A stretch of 64,000 nucleotides of DNA from Paraburkholderia sp. C35 (GCF_003121405.1 NZ_QBUY01000002.1:186001-250000); one strand, 5' to 3'; shown: positions 26,372-35,858, numbered from the stretch's first letter. Made by a program: numbers and translations. The notes: a model not told the origin generated them from the sequence alone.

Positions 26372-27760
26372 CTACTTCATGGCGCCCTTGCATGAGTACG
26401 TTTGTCGTCGGTCGGATTGCTCGCGCTCTGCCATCAGGCGCTGTCGTCCAACGCGCGTCGAATACGCAAGCGCGGTGGAAAAGACAGCTGCAATGACGAG
26501 ATAGGTTGGAGCAACCAGTCTGTTGCCTGTCCATTCCGTCAACAGATTGATGATGAATGGCGCCATGCCACCGAACAGCGTGACGGCTACGTTGTAAGAC
26601 AGCGAAAGACCCGTAGCACCCGATTTGCGAGGAAAGAGCGTGGCCAGCATGCCGGCATGTGGGCCCGCAAGAACGGTCTGGAAAAGCCCGGCTACCAGTT
26701 GCATACACAGAAGCCGGGGAACCGATGGCGCATCGGCGATAAACAGAAACATGGGATAAGCGCAAAGCGCCCACGCGCCCACTACGGGAAAGAACATTCG
26801 ATAAGCGCCATACCGGTCGGCGAGCAATCCGGCCACGGGAAAAAGAACTGCATTCAACGCCTGAGAGAGAATCACGCCGAGCATTGCCGCCGACATTGGA
26901 AGGCTCAGATTCAATTCGACGTATGCGGGCATATAAATAGCCCAGAGATAATTCGATGCAGTGGCGACTGTGATGACTCCGATCGCGCAAACGATGCTGC
27001 CGGTATTCAACCTGACGAAGCTAGTCCACTCTTTCCATATCGATCGGTCTGCGGTTACTTGTCGATGTTGTGTCGGCTCGTCCGGGCTTATCTGTGAGGA
27101 ACGGTATTTCAGCACGACGCCCAACGGGCCGATAATGGAACCTGCCAGAAACGGCAATCGCCATCCCCAACTTCGCAATGCGTCATCGGAAAGGCAAGTG
27201 ACGAGGAAATAGCTGCATGTGGCAGCAAGCACGGCCGACAATGCTTGAGCCGACATGTTGAAACTTCCATAGAACATCCGTCTTTCCGCTGGGGCGCTCT
27301 CGACGATGATCGCTGAGGAAACGCCAAACTGCGCGCCAACCGCAACGCCTTGAATAATCCGTGCAACGATCATGACGATGGGAGCGATCAGTCCCACTTC
27401 GTTATATGACGGGCACAAGCCTAGAAGTCCGGTTCCGACGCCCATCAGGATCATCAGCAGTGACAGGATCCGGAGCCGGCCGAGCCGGTCCGCGTACAAG
27501 GCGAAGATAACGCCGCCCAAAGGCCTTGCAACAATACCGATCGCGAACGTCGCAAACGTGAGCGACAGGCCCGCGGCTTCGTTGTGGACCGGGAAAAAGA
27601 CGACCGCTATCGTTTTCGCAAGGAAGATGTAGCAGAGGAAGTCGAACCACTCCAGGCTGCTTCCCACCACGGACAGGATGATCGGGCGCGCGCGCACTGT
27701 GCGAACCGGTGTCTCTCGCGAGCACGTCGAATGGTGCGCAAACTCTTCACGGGTTGACAT
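26372..27760 (-). CDS. MFS transporter of the metabolite:H+ symporter (MHS) type
   Basis: 462 residues, about 12 membrane segments. SSLEWFDFLCYIFLAKTI, ARPLGGVIFALYADRLGRL and WGWRLPFL are hallmarks of the MHS group (ShiA/KgtP/ProP-like), which import organic acids and related solutes with protons. The ATG at 27760 has GAGAGG five bases upstream; a GTG at 27766 is less likely. It is the first gene of a leftward pair with the crotonase, divergent from a LysR regulator. Substrate unknown, perhaps the acid processed by the crotonase. Confidence 0.92.
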   Translation of the reverse strand: MSTREEFAHHSTCSRETPVRTVRARPIILSVVGSSLEWFDFLCYIFLAKTIAVVFFPVHNEAAGLSLTFATFAIGIVARPLGGVIFALYADRLGRLRILSLLMILMGVGTGLLGLCPSYNEVGLIAPIVMIVARIIQGVAVGAQFGVSSAIIVESAPAERRMFYGSFNMSAQALSAVLAATCSYFLVTCLSDDALRSWGWRLPFLAGSIIGPLGVVLKYRSSQISPDEPTQHRQVTADRSIWKEWTSFVRLNTGSIVCAIGVITVATASNYLWAIYMPAYVELNLSLPMSAAMLGVILSQALNAVLFPVAGLLADRYGAYRMFFPVVGAWALCAYPMFLFIADAPSVPRLLCMQLVAGLFQTVLAGPHAGMLATLFPRKSGATGLSLSYNVAVTLFGGMAPFIINLLTEWTGNRLVAPTYLVIAAVFSTALAYSTRVGRQRLMAEREQSDRRQTYSCKGAMK

Positions 27761-27950
27761 GAACACCTCTCAAAGGGTCCGGTTGCGCCGGCCAGGTGCC
27801 TCCAGAGTGATTTGTCTCTCCCAATCCTGAAACTGATGCAGCTGACGGTTATAGTTTCGATGCCACACACGCCCCGCATTTTTCTGCTTTCACTCCGTTA
27901 ACGAATTTCGCACATGAGTGGCGAAAAACAAGCTATTTTTTGTTTGGCCG

Positions 27951-27973
27951 ATACTAAACGAAATGTTTAGTAT
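27951..27973. promoter_or_regulatory. Perfect 9-bp dyad, LysR binding site candidate
   Basis: ATACTAAAC (27951-27959) and GTTTAGTAT (27965-27973), spaced by GAAAT. It has the T-N11-A form of LysR sites and lies 40 bases upstream of the LysR gene start and about 190 upstream of the MHS gene. Confidence 0.7.
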
Positions 27974-28012
27974 TAGTCTTGAGTCTGTCGCCGTCATAGC
28001 GAGAAAGATTCG

Positions 28013-28888
28013 ATGAGCACAATCCGCTTTCTTCGTACGTTTCTCGCTGTCGAGAAGTACGGTTCGATGTCCGCCGCGGCAGACCATGTGCGGCTGACTC
28101 AGGCGGCCGTCGGGCAGCAGATGCGCGCGCTCGAAGCCGAACTGCGTCGGCCGCTGTTCGAACGGTCCGGGCGGGGAAGCCAGATGACGGCGGCGGGCCG
28201 GGCGCTCGTGCCGCACGCGCGGAAAATGGTGTCGATTTACGAGGACATGCTGCGTGCGCGGCCGGATACGTCAGAATTGACGGGAACGGTGACGGTGGGT
28301 GCGATCGTCTCCGCGACGGGTTTTCTCTGCAAGGCTGCGTTGAACCTCAAGGAGCAGCACCCGGCGCTCGAACTCAAGCTTCTTCTTGGGCACGATCTGG
28401 ATCTGTGCGAACGCGTCAAGGCGGGTGAAGTCGACGCGGCCGTGGTCGAACAAAGAGACAGCAGCCATGATCGGCCCGGCGTGTGGACTCCGCTCTACGT
28501 CGAACCGCTGATCATGCTCGCCAACAGCAAGGTCGCTTCGCGTAACGCGAGTGCAGAAGGCTTGCTCGATTCCCAGCCATTCATCCGATACGACCGTTCA
28601 ACAGGAATTGGCCGCGAGATCGAACGGATCCTGCAAAAAATCCATGTCAAACCGAGGGAAATACTGGAAGTCAATGCGATCGGAACGATCATGGATCTCG
28701 TGCGGCAAAACGTCGGCATTTCGATCATTCCGCAATTAAAGCAGGTCGCGTGGGATCAGGAAAAATCGTTGACGGTTCTGCCCTTGCTGGGTTCGACGTC
28801 GGGGCGCGTGATCGGCATTTATGAAAGCCTGAAGCAGCCGAAGAATGTTGCCGCAGTGAAGCGGCAGATACTTCACGAACTGAGCTGA
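28013..28888 (+). CDS. LysR-family transcriptional regulator
   Basis: 291 residues. HTH about 16-35 (GSMSAAADHVRLTQAAVGQQ), then a LysR effector domain with SELTGTVTVGAIVSATGFLC. It is divergent from the MHS transporter/crotonase pair and has a perfect dyad in its promoter, so it most likely controls that pair and itself. Effector unknown, probably the imported acid or its CoA ester. Confidence 0.93.
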   Translation: MSTIRFLRTFLAVEKYGSMSAAADHVRLTQAAVGQQMRALEAELRRPLFERSGRGSQMTAAGRALVPHARKMVSIYEDMLRARPDTSELTGTVTVGAIVSATGFLCKAALNLKEQHPALELKLLLGHDLDLCERVKAGEVDAAVVEQRDSSHDRPGVWTPLYVEPLIMLANSKVASRNASAEGLLDSQPFIRYDRSTGIGREIERILQKIHVKPREILEVNAIGTIMDLVRQNVGISIIPQLKQVAWDQEKSLTVLPLLGSTSGRVIGIYESLKQPKNVAAVKRQILHELS

Positions 28889-29016
28889 GTCAAGTTAGGT
28901 TAAGGAAGGGGTATTCGAAGCAGCAGTGAGTTGACCAGGACGCTGGCCGACTGCACATCCCATAAGCGAATGGAGCAGACGGAAGCACACCCCGCCGCCA
29001 CCCGTTGTGGATGACG

Positions 29017-29691
29017 TCAGGCGCTCAATGCCTGTTTGAACTCCGGTGTGTCAGCTCGCCGATCCGTCATCGACTCTGCCCGGCGGTGGAGCGATGCCTT
29101 GCGCTTTTCCTCGGCGTTCTCGATGAAATCGGACAGTTCACGTTCGATGGCCGAATCCTTCGCACCGGGTTTCCACGTCGCCACACCGTGCCGACGGCGC
29201 GTGGTTCTGGCAAGGGCTAGTGCAGCCATGGCTGCCTTCGCGCTTTCGAATTCGACCAGCGCGCAGAGGTCGGTGGGTTCGGCAAATTCCCGGTACGCCT
29301 CCGCGTATTCCCGCGTCGCGTGCACGGTGGCCGGATACTCGCGCAGTTCGGAAACCGCCTTGCGACGCAGCACGTCCCATCGAAGCCTGTCCGGATAGGC
29401 AAAGGCCGCGATGGACACGGTCCTGATCGCTTCGCGGCTCATCGAGCCGGCGGGCACGGCCGCCGCCCAGGCAGCTTTATGCATCATCGTCCGGCATGTC
29501 CGCGCGTAACTCTCTAACGACGACGCCAGTTCCAGCGCCGTAGCGCGTCGTAGCGACCTGCGGTCACTCATATCTCTCGCGGAGATCCACGCGAGCGTGA
29601 CAATGGAGCCGATCGCGCTGGACGCCAACGCTAGCGCAATCGGAGAGTTCCAGCTGAATCGCTGAAGATAGACGAGCCATTCCTGCGGCAT
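29017..29691 (-). CDS. Membrane-anchored protein of unknown function
   Basis: About 224 residues from the ATG at 29691; a TTG at 29787 would give 256. One hydrophobic segment near the N-terminus (PIALALASSAIGSIVTLAWI), then a long, mostly helical, basic cytoplasmic part. The last 60 residues are rich in Arg, Lys and Glu. No SD is convincing for either start. No named family recognised and no obvious operon partner. It resembles small YfbU/DUF-like hypothetical membrane proteins only in layout. Confidence 0.6.
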   Translation of the reverse strand: MPQEWLVYLQRFSWNSPIALALASSAIGSIVTLAWISARDMSDRRSLRRATALELASSLESYARTCRTMMHKAAWAAAVPAGSMSREAIRTVSIAAFAYPDRLRWDVLRRKAVSELREYPATVHATREYAEAYREFAEPTDLCALVEFESAKAAMAALALARTTRRRHGVATWKPGAKDSAIERELSDFIENAEEKRKASLHRRAESMTDRRADTPEFKQALSA

Positions 29692-30012
29692 ACCATGCGC
29701 TTTAAACAACGAGGTGCACAGAGTATAAGCAATCGTTTGCGGACTGTTCCGAGCAAAAAATACGGTTTGTGTTTTTGCCACGATCAAGCTGTGTTGTCGA
29801 TATGTGCCTTGACAAATAATCCCGGAATGATGTGTGCCCGCGCAGTTGATCGAACAAAAATGGACCGGGTGGCCGCCTTACTTTCGACGGTTTCCGTCCG
29901 TAAGTCCGACGACAGATGATATTCGGCGAGGCAATGATCGATCATGACGATGTCGTGGATATCGACGCGCCGTTCTGAGCTGAACAACACCATGAGAATC
30001 CGTCTGACACGC
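29692..30012. other. Intergenic region
   Basis: About 320 bases between two leftward genes. It holds a 12-base perfect palindrome ATGATCGATCAT at 29934-29945 and a TTGACA at 29808-29813 without a matching -10. No gene was recognised in it. Confidence 0.4.
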
Positions 30013-31143
30013 TCAGATGGATTCCTTGAGAAGGTCCGTCAGGTCAATGCCATTCTTCGCCGCATCCATCAACGCATCCGGTACCGGGCCCTCGCGTTCC
30101 GGGTCCACCAGCGCCTGATTCAGATCGACGTAAGGCCGCATACGGTTTTCATACCCAGCGAAAGCCGCAGTCACGTCGCCGGAAGATTGCGCCAGTTCAT
30201 GCGCCAGCACGAAAGCACCGACGAGTCCCAGGCTCGTGCCCTGCCCGGAGAACGGCGACGCGCAATATGCAGCATCGCCCGCCAGTACGACCCGGCCCTT
30301 CGACCAGGCCGGCATGTGAATTTGCGCGAGTTCGTTGTAGTAGAACTGCCGGGCCGTCGTCATTGCCTTGATAAAGCGCGGGAAATCGCCTTGCAGATGA
30401 ACACAATGCTCGGCGACAAGGCGCTTCTGCCCTTCGATATCGCCTCGCGTCAACGGCGGTTGCGGTGCCTCGAATCCGACGCCGATGCGTAGTTCCTTCT
30501 GGTCGAGGCTCGGATAGATCACATAGCCGAATGCTTCGACGCGGTGACCAATCTGCCAGTCTGTCAGATCGATGATATTGGGCGTCGAGAATAGCGCCAG
30601 CACGACACCCAACGGAAAGACAACCTCGGACTCGGCGTCGAACACCTGCTTGCGTACGTTCGAATAGATACCGTCCGCTCCGATCAGCAGATCAAAGCGG
30701 CTTGTCGAACCGCTTGCGAATTCGATATTCACCCCGTCGCTATGCTCATCGATCGAGCGGATGCTGTCGTTATAAATGAACCCGACACGATTCCCCAGCG
30801 CGTTCTGCAAAATCTCGCACAGGTCATCACGGAAGATTTCAATGTCCTCGCTATCGAGACGACCCGCGCTGTACGTTCGTTCGACCGTTCGCTGCACCTC
30901 GTGTCCGTTCGCATCGAGCATCGACATGCCCTTGAGGCGGGTACGCTTTTCAGTGACAGCCTCCCGCAGACCCATTGCGCTAACGACATCCAGCGCGACA
31001 AAACGAATGTCGACCGCCTGGCCACCCTGACGAAAGCTACCCGACCGTTCGACGATCGTGACGGCGAAGCCGGCACGATCGAGCCAGAATGCCAGCGCCA
31101 AACCAGTGACGCCTGCACCGGAAATCAACACGTTGCGTTTCAT
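30013..31143 (-). CDS. FAD-dependent monooxygenase (TetX/PHBH-like)
   Basis: 376 residues, class A flavoprotein monooxygenase. FAD-binding GxGxxG is GAGVTGLALAFWLDRAG (about 9-25). The second FAD motif is GADGIYSNVR and the third GDAAYCASPFSGQGTS (about 299-314). SD AAGGA lies seven bases upstream. It lies 71 bases downstream of the EamA exporter gene and probably shares its transcript. Related enzymes hydroxylate aromatic compounds or antibiotics; substrate here unknown. Confidence 0.93.
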   Translation of the reverse strand: MKRNVLISGAGVTGLALAFWLDRAGFAVTIVERSGSFRQGGQAVDIRFVALDVVSAMGLREAVTEKRTRLKGMSMLDANGHEVQRTVERTYSAGRLDSEDIEIFRDDLCEILQNALGNRVGFIYNDSIRSIDEHSDGVNIEFASGSTSRFDLLIGADGIYSNVRKQVFDAESEVVFPLGVVLALFSTPNIIDLTDWQIGHRVEAFGYVIYPSLDQKELRIGVGFEAPQPPLTRGDIEGQKRLVAEHCVHLQGDFPRFIKAMTTARQFYYNELAQIHMPAWSKGRVVLAGDAAYCASPFSGQGTSLGLVGAFVLAHELAQSSGDVTAAFAGYENRMRPYVDLNQALVDPEREGPVPDALMDAAKNGIDLTDLLKESI

Positions 31144-31214
31144 TGAAAGGTCCTTGTTGCGGTAGGTGATTGCTTCCGATGGTGCAAGTATCCTGTCCGG
31201 AAGTTAGCTTTGAA

Positions 31215-32150
31215 TTACGGCCTGCGCGATGCTGCAACGGGGAGATCCTTCGACGGCGCCCGTGCAGCGATGCCGACACCCAGCATCGCAATACCCATTG
31301 ACCACCACGCAAGCGAGGGCAGCACCTCGCCCAGAAACACATAACTCATCAACGCGGCACCGGGCGGCACGAACAGAAATAGCGACGCGACCTGCGACAC
31401 CTTACCGGCACGTGTCATTGCGAGCAGCAGCGTGATTGCGATCAGCGAATTACAGATCACGAGATACGCGAGCATCGAAGCAAAGGTCGCGTTCCATTCG
31501 ACGTGCGTATGTTCGAACAGTGCCGCCATCGGCGCGCAGAATATGAAGCCGACCGCGTACTGTACGAGGTTTGCCGTCACGGGATCTTGTGCAACGCCAT
31601 AACGCTTTTCGTAGAGCATCGCAGCGGTAATACCGATCAACGCGCCGATCGCCATCAAGACAGGACCAGCAGAATCGACCTGCATGCGGCCACGCGCGAA
31701 GAGCACACCAGCGGCGCCAACCAGCCCGAGCAATAGCCCTATCCAGCGTCGCGCGCCCACACGTTCACCTATCAGACGCGGTGCAAGCACGCCGACAAGA
31801 ATCGGTTGCAACGAGACAATCAGCGCAAGCACGGAACTCGCAATCCCTGCCGTCATCGCGAGATAGCTGAGGCCGAAGTACATCACCTGCACGAGAAAAC
31901 CGACCACGATCAGCGAACGCCATGCGTGCGCAGAACGTGGCAGCGGTGGACGGCGGATAGCGAACGCGATACCAAGGAACCCAACCGTGAATGCGAACCG
32001 TATGGCAAGAAAGGTGAGTGGCGATGCATACCGCAGCCCGATTTTCGCAACGGGAAAACCTGCCGACCACAGCAGCAGAAAAACAACCGGCGCACCGAGC
32101 GAAAGCCACGGGTTGTCGACAGTTGCAAGCGCATTGGTTCCGTCTCTCAT
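31215..32150 (-). CDS. DMT-superfamily EamA-type transporter
   Basis: 311 residues with ten membrane segments in two EamA repeats. LLLWSAGFPVAKIGLRY opens the first repeat. The start at 32150 has GGAAAGGA, five bases upstream, and a frame extension to 32228 is rejected. It is upstream of a FAD monooxygenase in the same direction and divergent from lacI, sharing the operator-bearing region, so LacI-type control is possible. Members export amino acids, drugs and metabolites. Confidence 0.92.
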   Translation of the reverse strand: MRDGTNALATVDNPWLSLGAPVVFLLLWSAGFPVAKIGLRYASPLTFLAIRFAFTVGFLGIAFAIRRPPLPRSAHAWRSLIVVGFLVQVMYFGLSYLAMTAGIASSVLALIVSLQPILVGVLAPRLIGERVGARRWIGLLLGLVGAAGVLFARGRMQVDSAGPVLMAIGALIGITAAMLYEKRYGVAQDPVTANLVQYAVGFIFCAPMAALFEHTHVEWNATFASMLAYLVICNSLIAITLLLAMTRAGKVSQVASLFLFVPPGAALMSYVFLGEVLPSLAWWSMGIAMLGVGIAARAPSKDLPVAASRRP

Positions 32151-32211
32151 GGTCCTTTCCCGACCTCGATTCGCAGTGAGCAAGGCGTATATCAGGTTTA
32201 CCCGCGAAGCA

Positions 32212-32227
32212 TGTGAACGTTCGCACA
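32212..32227. promoter_or_regulatory. LacI-type operator-like palindrome 1
   Basis: TGTGAACGTTCGCACA: TGTG/CACA ends with an AACGTT core. It is similar to the palindrome at 32268-32285, centre to centre about 57 bases. LacI-family regulators recognise such centred palindromes. Confidence 0.55.
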
Positions 32228-32267
32228 AACAGGTTTACTTCGCAACGTAGTCGCCTATAGTCAAAAC

Positions 32268-32285
32268 CATGTGAACGATCACATG
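32268..32285. promoter_or_regulatory. LacI-type operator-like palindrome 2
   Basis: CATGTGA (32268-32274) and TCACATG (32279-32285) around ACGA. It lies directly upstream of the lacI-family start at 32296, so binding would block its promoter. Confidence 0.6.
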
Positions 32286-32295
32286 CGCGGTGAAA

Positions 32296-33396
32296 ATGAA
32301 ATCTGACGAAAGCGGTCGTGCGCCCACGCTCAAGGATGTCGGCAAGCTGGCAGGGGTTTCCTACCAGACCGTCTCGCGTGTCATGAATGGGTCGGAACGC
32401 GTGAGTCCCGAGACCCGCGATCTCGTCATGGCTGCAGCGCAGCAACTCGGATTTCGTGTGAACCGCGTGGCGGGAAGTTTGCGTACGAACCGTTCGCGTA
32501 CGCTTGGCCTTGTGATGTCGGATGTCGCCAACCTGTTTTTCGCGGAAGTCGTGGGTGGCGTGCAGGCGGAAGCGGCACTCAATCATTACTCCGTCATTCT
32601 CGCGAACAGCAACGAAAATCTCGAATGCGAACGCGAGGTCGTAACGGGCCTGATGGAGCGCCGCGTCGATGGTCTGATCGTCGCGCCGGCGGAAGGCGAG
32701 CACAGCTATCTGAGCCGCGATCTTCCCGAACGGTTCCCACTCGTTGCGATCAACCGGATGATCGACGACGCAGTCTGCAGCGGCGTGCTCAGCGACAACG
32801 AAGGCGGCGCGCGGCTCGCCGTGCAGTATCTGCTGGAGCGCGGTCATACGCGCATCGGCGCATTGTCCGGATCGCGCGGGCTGATGACGTCGCGCGAGCG
32901 GATCGACGGCTTCAAGGCCGCGTTGAAGGAAGCGCGGGTGCCTGTGCGGCGCGAATGGATCCGCTTCGCGGGCCTGAAAGCCGACACGGCCTGCACTTGC
33001 GCATTGGAATTGCTCGACAGCGCCGACCGTCCCAGCGCACTCTTCGCGACCAGCAATACGATTGCCGAAGGCGTATTGCTGGCGATGCGCGAACTCGGTT
33101 TGCGCCGCAACGAAGATGTCGATGTGATCTGTTTCGACGACGTGCCGTGGGCGCGCCTCGTCGATCCGCCGATGCCCGTCATCGCGCAGGATACGAATCA
33201 GATTGGCCGACTCGCCGTGCGCACGCTGCTCGGCCTGATCGAACGGACACATACGCCGGGCGACATCGTGCGTTTGCCGACACGCCTGCTGACGAACCAG
33301 ATCGTGCTGCCGAAGCGCGCAGTGCAGAGCACCGCCTCGCAGCAAGCGGCGCGCCGTGCGCGACTCGCGCTCAAGGCGCAGGGAGCGCTGGAATGA
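32296..33396 (+). CDS. LacI-family transcriptional regulator
   Basis: 366 residues. N-terminal HTH PTLKDVGKLAGVSYQTVSRV (about residues 10-29) with VMNGSERVSPETR hinge-side helix, then a LacI/PurR-type sugar-binding domain. ATG 32296 is taken; GTG 32290 adds two residues. It heads the long operon 32296-42049 and is coupled to the next gene by ATGA overlap. Two palindromes upstream fit autoregulation, with the inducer being the sugar acid or polyol imported by the TRAP system. Confidence 0.94.
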   Translation: MKSDESGRAPTLKDVGKLAGVSYQTVSRVMNGSERVSPETRDLVMAAAQQLGFRVNRVAGSLRTNRSRTLGLVMSDVANLFFAEVVGGVQAEAALNHYSVILANSNENLECEREVVTGLMERRVDGLIVAPAEGEHSYLSRDLPERFPLVAINRMIDDAVCSGVLSDNEGGARLAVQYLLERGHTRIGALSGSRGLMTSRERIDGFKAALKEARVPVRREWIRFAGLKADTACTCALELLDSADRPSALFATSNTIAEGVLLAMRELGLRRNEDVDVICFDDVPWARLVDPPMPVIAQDTNQIGRLAVRTLLGLIERTHTPGDIVRLPTRLLTNQIVLPKRAVQSTASQQAARRARLALKAQGALE

Positions 33397-34304
33397 GCGC
33401 GAGATCGTCTGTCGACACGAACAGTCGTCGTCTGGGATTGAGTCCCGTCACGCTGGCGCAGTGCACCTTCGAACAGGCGTTCGAGATGACCGCGCGTGCA
33501 GGATTTACCGGAATCGGGCTGCGTTACGACCAGTTCGAACGTTATCTCGCACAAGGCGGTTCGGTTGCAGAGGTCAAGCGGTGGCTCGATACATACGGTC
33601 TTCAGATTGCCGAAGCGGCGTTTCTTGCCGAATGGCAATACCACGGCGGTGTGCCGCTGGTGAGCCGCAGGCAACGCAGCGGCGGCGATGATGAGGAACC
33701 CGCGCGCCTGCGTGAACGCCTGGATGCGTTTCTCGCTCACTGCGAGCAATTCGAATGCGCGAACGTCACGGCTGTACCGGCGCTACGTGAGTCTGGCGAT
33801 CTCGATGTCGCGGCCGAAGAATTCGCCGCACTGTGCGACATCGCGCATCCGTATGGTGTGCGCTTGTGCCTCGAATTCATGGGCACCGCGCCGCAGATTT
33901 CCACGCTGGCGAGCGGCGCCAATCTCGTACGACGTGCGGCACGCAACAACGGCGGCCTGCTGATCGATACGTTTCTGTTTCATCAAGGGCGTTCGCAACT
34001 CGCGGACCTCGCGGCTGTGCCCATCGCGTCGATCTTCAACGTGCAACTGGCCGATGCGCTCGACAAGCCGCGCGAGCAACTCGACATGCTGGCCGATCGC
34101 GTCTATCCCGGCACGGGCGCTGCGCACGTGCAGCAGATTGTCGACGCACTCGTGGCGAAGGGTTATGAGGGCTGGTGGACGGTCGAGCTGTTCAATCCCG
34201 CCTACGCGAAAGACGACCCGCTAACAGTCGCCTCGACCGCTGCAAAGACGGCAACGGCACTGTTTCGCGCCGAGGTTCGAACCACTACGGGAGCCGCCGC
34301 ATGA
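33393..34304 (+). CDS. Sugar phosphate isomerase/epimerase-like TIM-barrel protein
   Basis: 303 residues, xylose-isomerase-like TIM barrel (AP-endonuclease 2 superfamily). Metal-ligand candidates are Glu in CLEFMG, Asp and His in LLIDTFLFHQG and Glu in TVELFNP. The start overlaps the lacI stop (ATGA) and its own stop overlaps the next start, so it is tightly coupled. Expected role: isomerisation or epimerisation of the sugar-acid intermediate. An earlier open frame from 32625 is only antiparallel noise over lacI. Confidence 0.88.
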   Translation: MSARSSVDTNSRRLGLSPVTLAQCTFEQAFEMTARAGFTGIGLRYDQFERYLAQGGSVAEVKRWLDTYGLQIAEAAFLAEWQYHGGVPLVSRRQRSGGDDEEPARLRERLDAFLAHCEQFECANVTAVPALRESGDLDVAAEEFAALCDIAHPYGVRLCLEFMGTAPQISTLASGANLVRRAARNNGGLLIDTFLFHQGRSQLADLAAVPIASIFNVQLADALDKPREQLDMLADRVYPGTGAAHVQQIVDALVAKGYEGWWTVELFNPAYAKDDPLTVASTAAKTATALFRAEVRTTTGAAA

Positions 34305-35056
34305 ACTTCGATCTGCATCGGGTGATGGTGACGGGCGCGGCGGGCGGTCTTGGCCGTGCTGTGACGCTGGGTCTGGCAACGCACGGCGTATCGACCGTAT
34401 GCATCGACGCGAACTACGAAGGGCTGGAGCAAACGCAGGCCGAGGCTATACGGCTAGGGGCGGCGTGTCACTCCATCGTTGCCGATCTTGGCTCGGACGC
34501 GTCGATAGGCGAAGCGTTCGCCGGTCTGTCGGCCGACGATCTGCCACTCGACGGTATCGTCACCTGTGGCGGCATCACGAACAAGACGCGCGTGCTCGAC
34601 ATGACCGTCGACGAATGGGACCGCGTCATGAACATCAATCTGCGCGGCACGTTCCTGTGCGTGCAGCATGCGCTGCGAACCATGGTGCAGCAGCGGCGCG
34701 GCCGCATCGTGACGATCGCATCCGATACGGCCAAACGCGGCGCAGGAAGACTGTCGACCTCGGCTTACGGCGCATCGAAGGGCGGCGTCGTGTCGCTGAC
34801 GCGTTCGCTGGCACGCGAGCTTGCCAGCCATCGCGGCGCGATTCGCGTCAACTGTCTGTGTCCCGGTCCTATCTGGACAGGCATGCACGATGGCATGACG
34901 CCGGAAGAACACGCGACCGTCGAAAACTCGGTGCTGATGGGGCGCTTCGCGAAGCCCGAAGAAATCGCTGCCGGTGTGCTGTTTCTGCTCTCGGACGAAG
35001 CTTCGTTCGTCTACGGCGAAACATTGATGGTGGACGGCGGCGTGGTACTCGACTAG
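34301..35056 (+). CDS. SDR-family oxidoreductase
   Basis: 251 residues. TGAAGGLG cofactor motif (about 10-17), catalytic Ser in TIASDT, YGASK pair and the C-terminal LMVDGGVVLD. ATGA overlap with the preceding isomerase gene. One of two SDRs in the operon; together they could oxidise or reduce two hydroxyls of the substrate. Confidence 0.92.
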   Translation: MNFDLHRVMVTGAAGGLGRAVTLGLATHGVSTVCIDANYEGLEQTQAEAIRLGAACHSIVADLGSDASIGEAFAGLSADDLPLDGIVTCGGITNKTRVLDMTVDEWDRVMNINLRGTFLCVQHALRTMVQQRRGRIVTIASDTAKRGAGRLSTSAYGASKGGVVSLTRSLARELASHRGAIRVNCLCPGPIWTGMHDGMTPEEHATVENSVLMGRFAKPEEIAAGVLFLLSDEASFVYGETLMVDGGVVLD

Positions 35057-35111
35057 CCGCGCGTGCGCAACATCGCTCGGTAACTGTCATCTCAAACGGG
35101 AGACGCAACAG

Positions 35112-35858
35112 ATGGACACGTGCAGCGGAAAAGTGGCTGTGGTCACGGGCGCGGGCCGGGGCATCGGCTTTGTTATCGCAAGCTATCTGCTCGCGGAGGG
35201 CGCGACGGTCTATGTGCCCGATCTCGATGGCGAACGCTCGACGCAAGCCGCCAACCAGCTCGGCGAGGGCGCGCGCCCCGCGACGCTCGACGTGCGCTCG
35301 GCGCAAGACGTGAAGGCCTTTTTTGCACGCGTCGATGAAGAGGCGGGCGGTGCCGATCTGCTGGTCAACTGCGCGGGCGGCTATGCGCCGCTGGTCCCGA
35401 CGTTGAACATCACGGAAGACGAGTACGACATGGTGATGGATTCGAACCTGAAAGGCACGTTTCTGTGCTGCCAGGCCGCGATTCCGTCGATGCTGCGCAA
35501 GCACGCAGGCGCGATTCTCAACTTCAGTTCGCTCGCGGGACGCCAGACGAGTCCAGCGCTCGGTTCGCCCTATACGTCCGCCAAGGCGGGCGTGCTGGGA
35601 CTGACGCGCCACTTTGCGAAGGAGTTTGGCGCGGGCGGCGTACGTGTCAATGCAGTGGCGCCAGGTACGACTGAAGGCGAGCGCGTTGCGGGGCTGCTCA
35701 CACCCGAAGATCGCGAACGTCAGCTGGCGGGAATTCCGCTCGGGCGCTTCACGACAGCCGAAGACCTCGCCGATGTCGCCGTGTTTTTGTTGTCCGATCG
35801 CGCCCGCTACATCACAGGGGCAACGATCGACGTGAACGGCGGCGTGTTGACCATCTGA
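35112..35858 (+). CDS. SDR-family oxidoreductase
   Basis: 248 residues. TGAGRGIG (about 12-19), NCAGGY near 91, NFSSLAG Ser and YTSAKAG Tyr/Lys. C-terminal GATIDVNGGVLTI is FabG-like. Second SDR of the LacI-controlled operon, 55 bases after the first. Confidence 0.92.
   Translation: MDTCSGKVAVVTGAGRGIGFVIASYLLAEGATVYVPDLDGERSTQAANQLGEGARPATLDVRSAQDVKAFFARVDEEAGGADLLVNCAGGYAPLVPTLNITEDEYDMVMDSNLKGTFLCCQAAIPSMLRKHAGAILNFSSLAGRQTSPALGSPYTSAKAGVLGLTRHFAKEFGAGGVRVNAVAPGTTEGERVAGLLTPEDRERQLAGIPLGRFTTAEDLADVAVFLLSDRARYITGATIDVNGGVLTI

Noticed and set aside
29934..29945. ATGATCGATCAT palindrome as an operator
   Set aside because: Twelve bases is short and GATC-rich palindromes arise easily; no second copy and no well-placed promoter.
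31765..33345. Long minus-strand open frame over lacI
   Set aside because: Antisense to a clear LacI regulator and part of the EamA gene; composition is typical of a GC-rich shadow.
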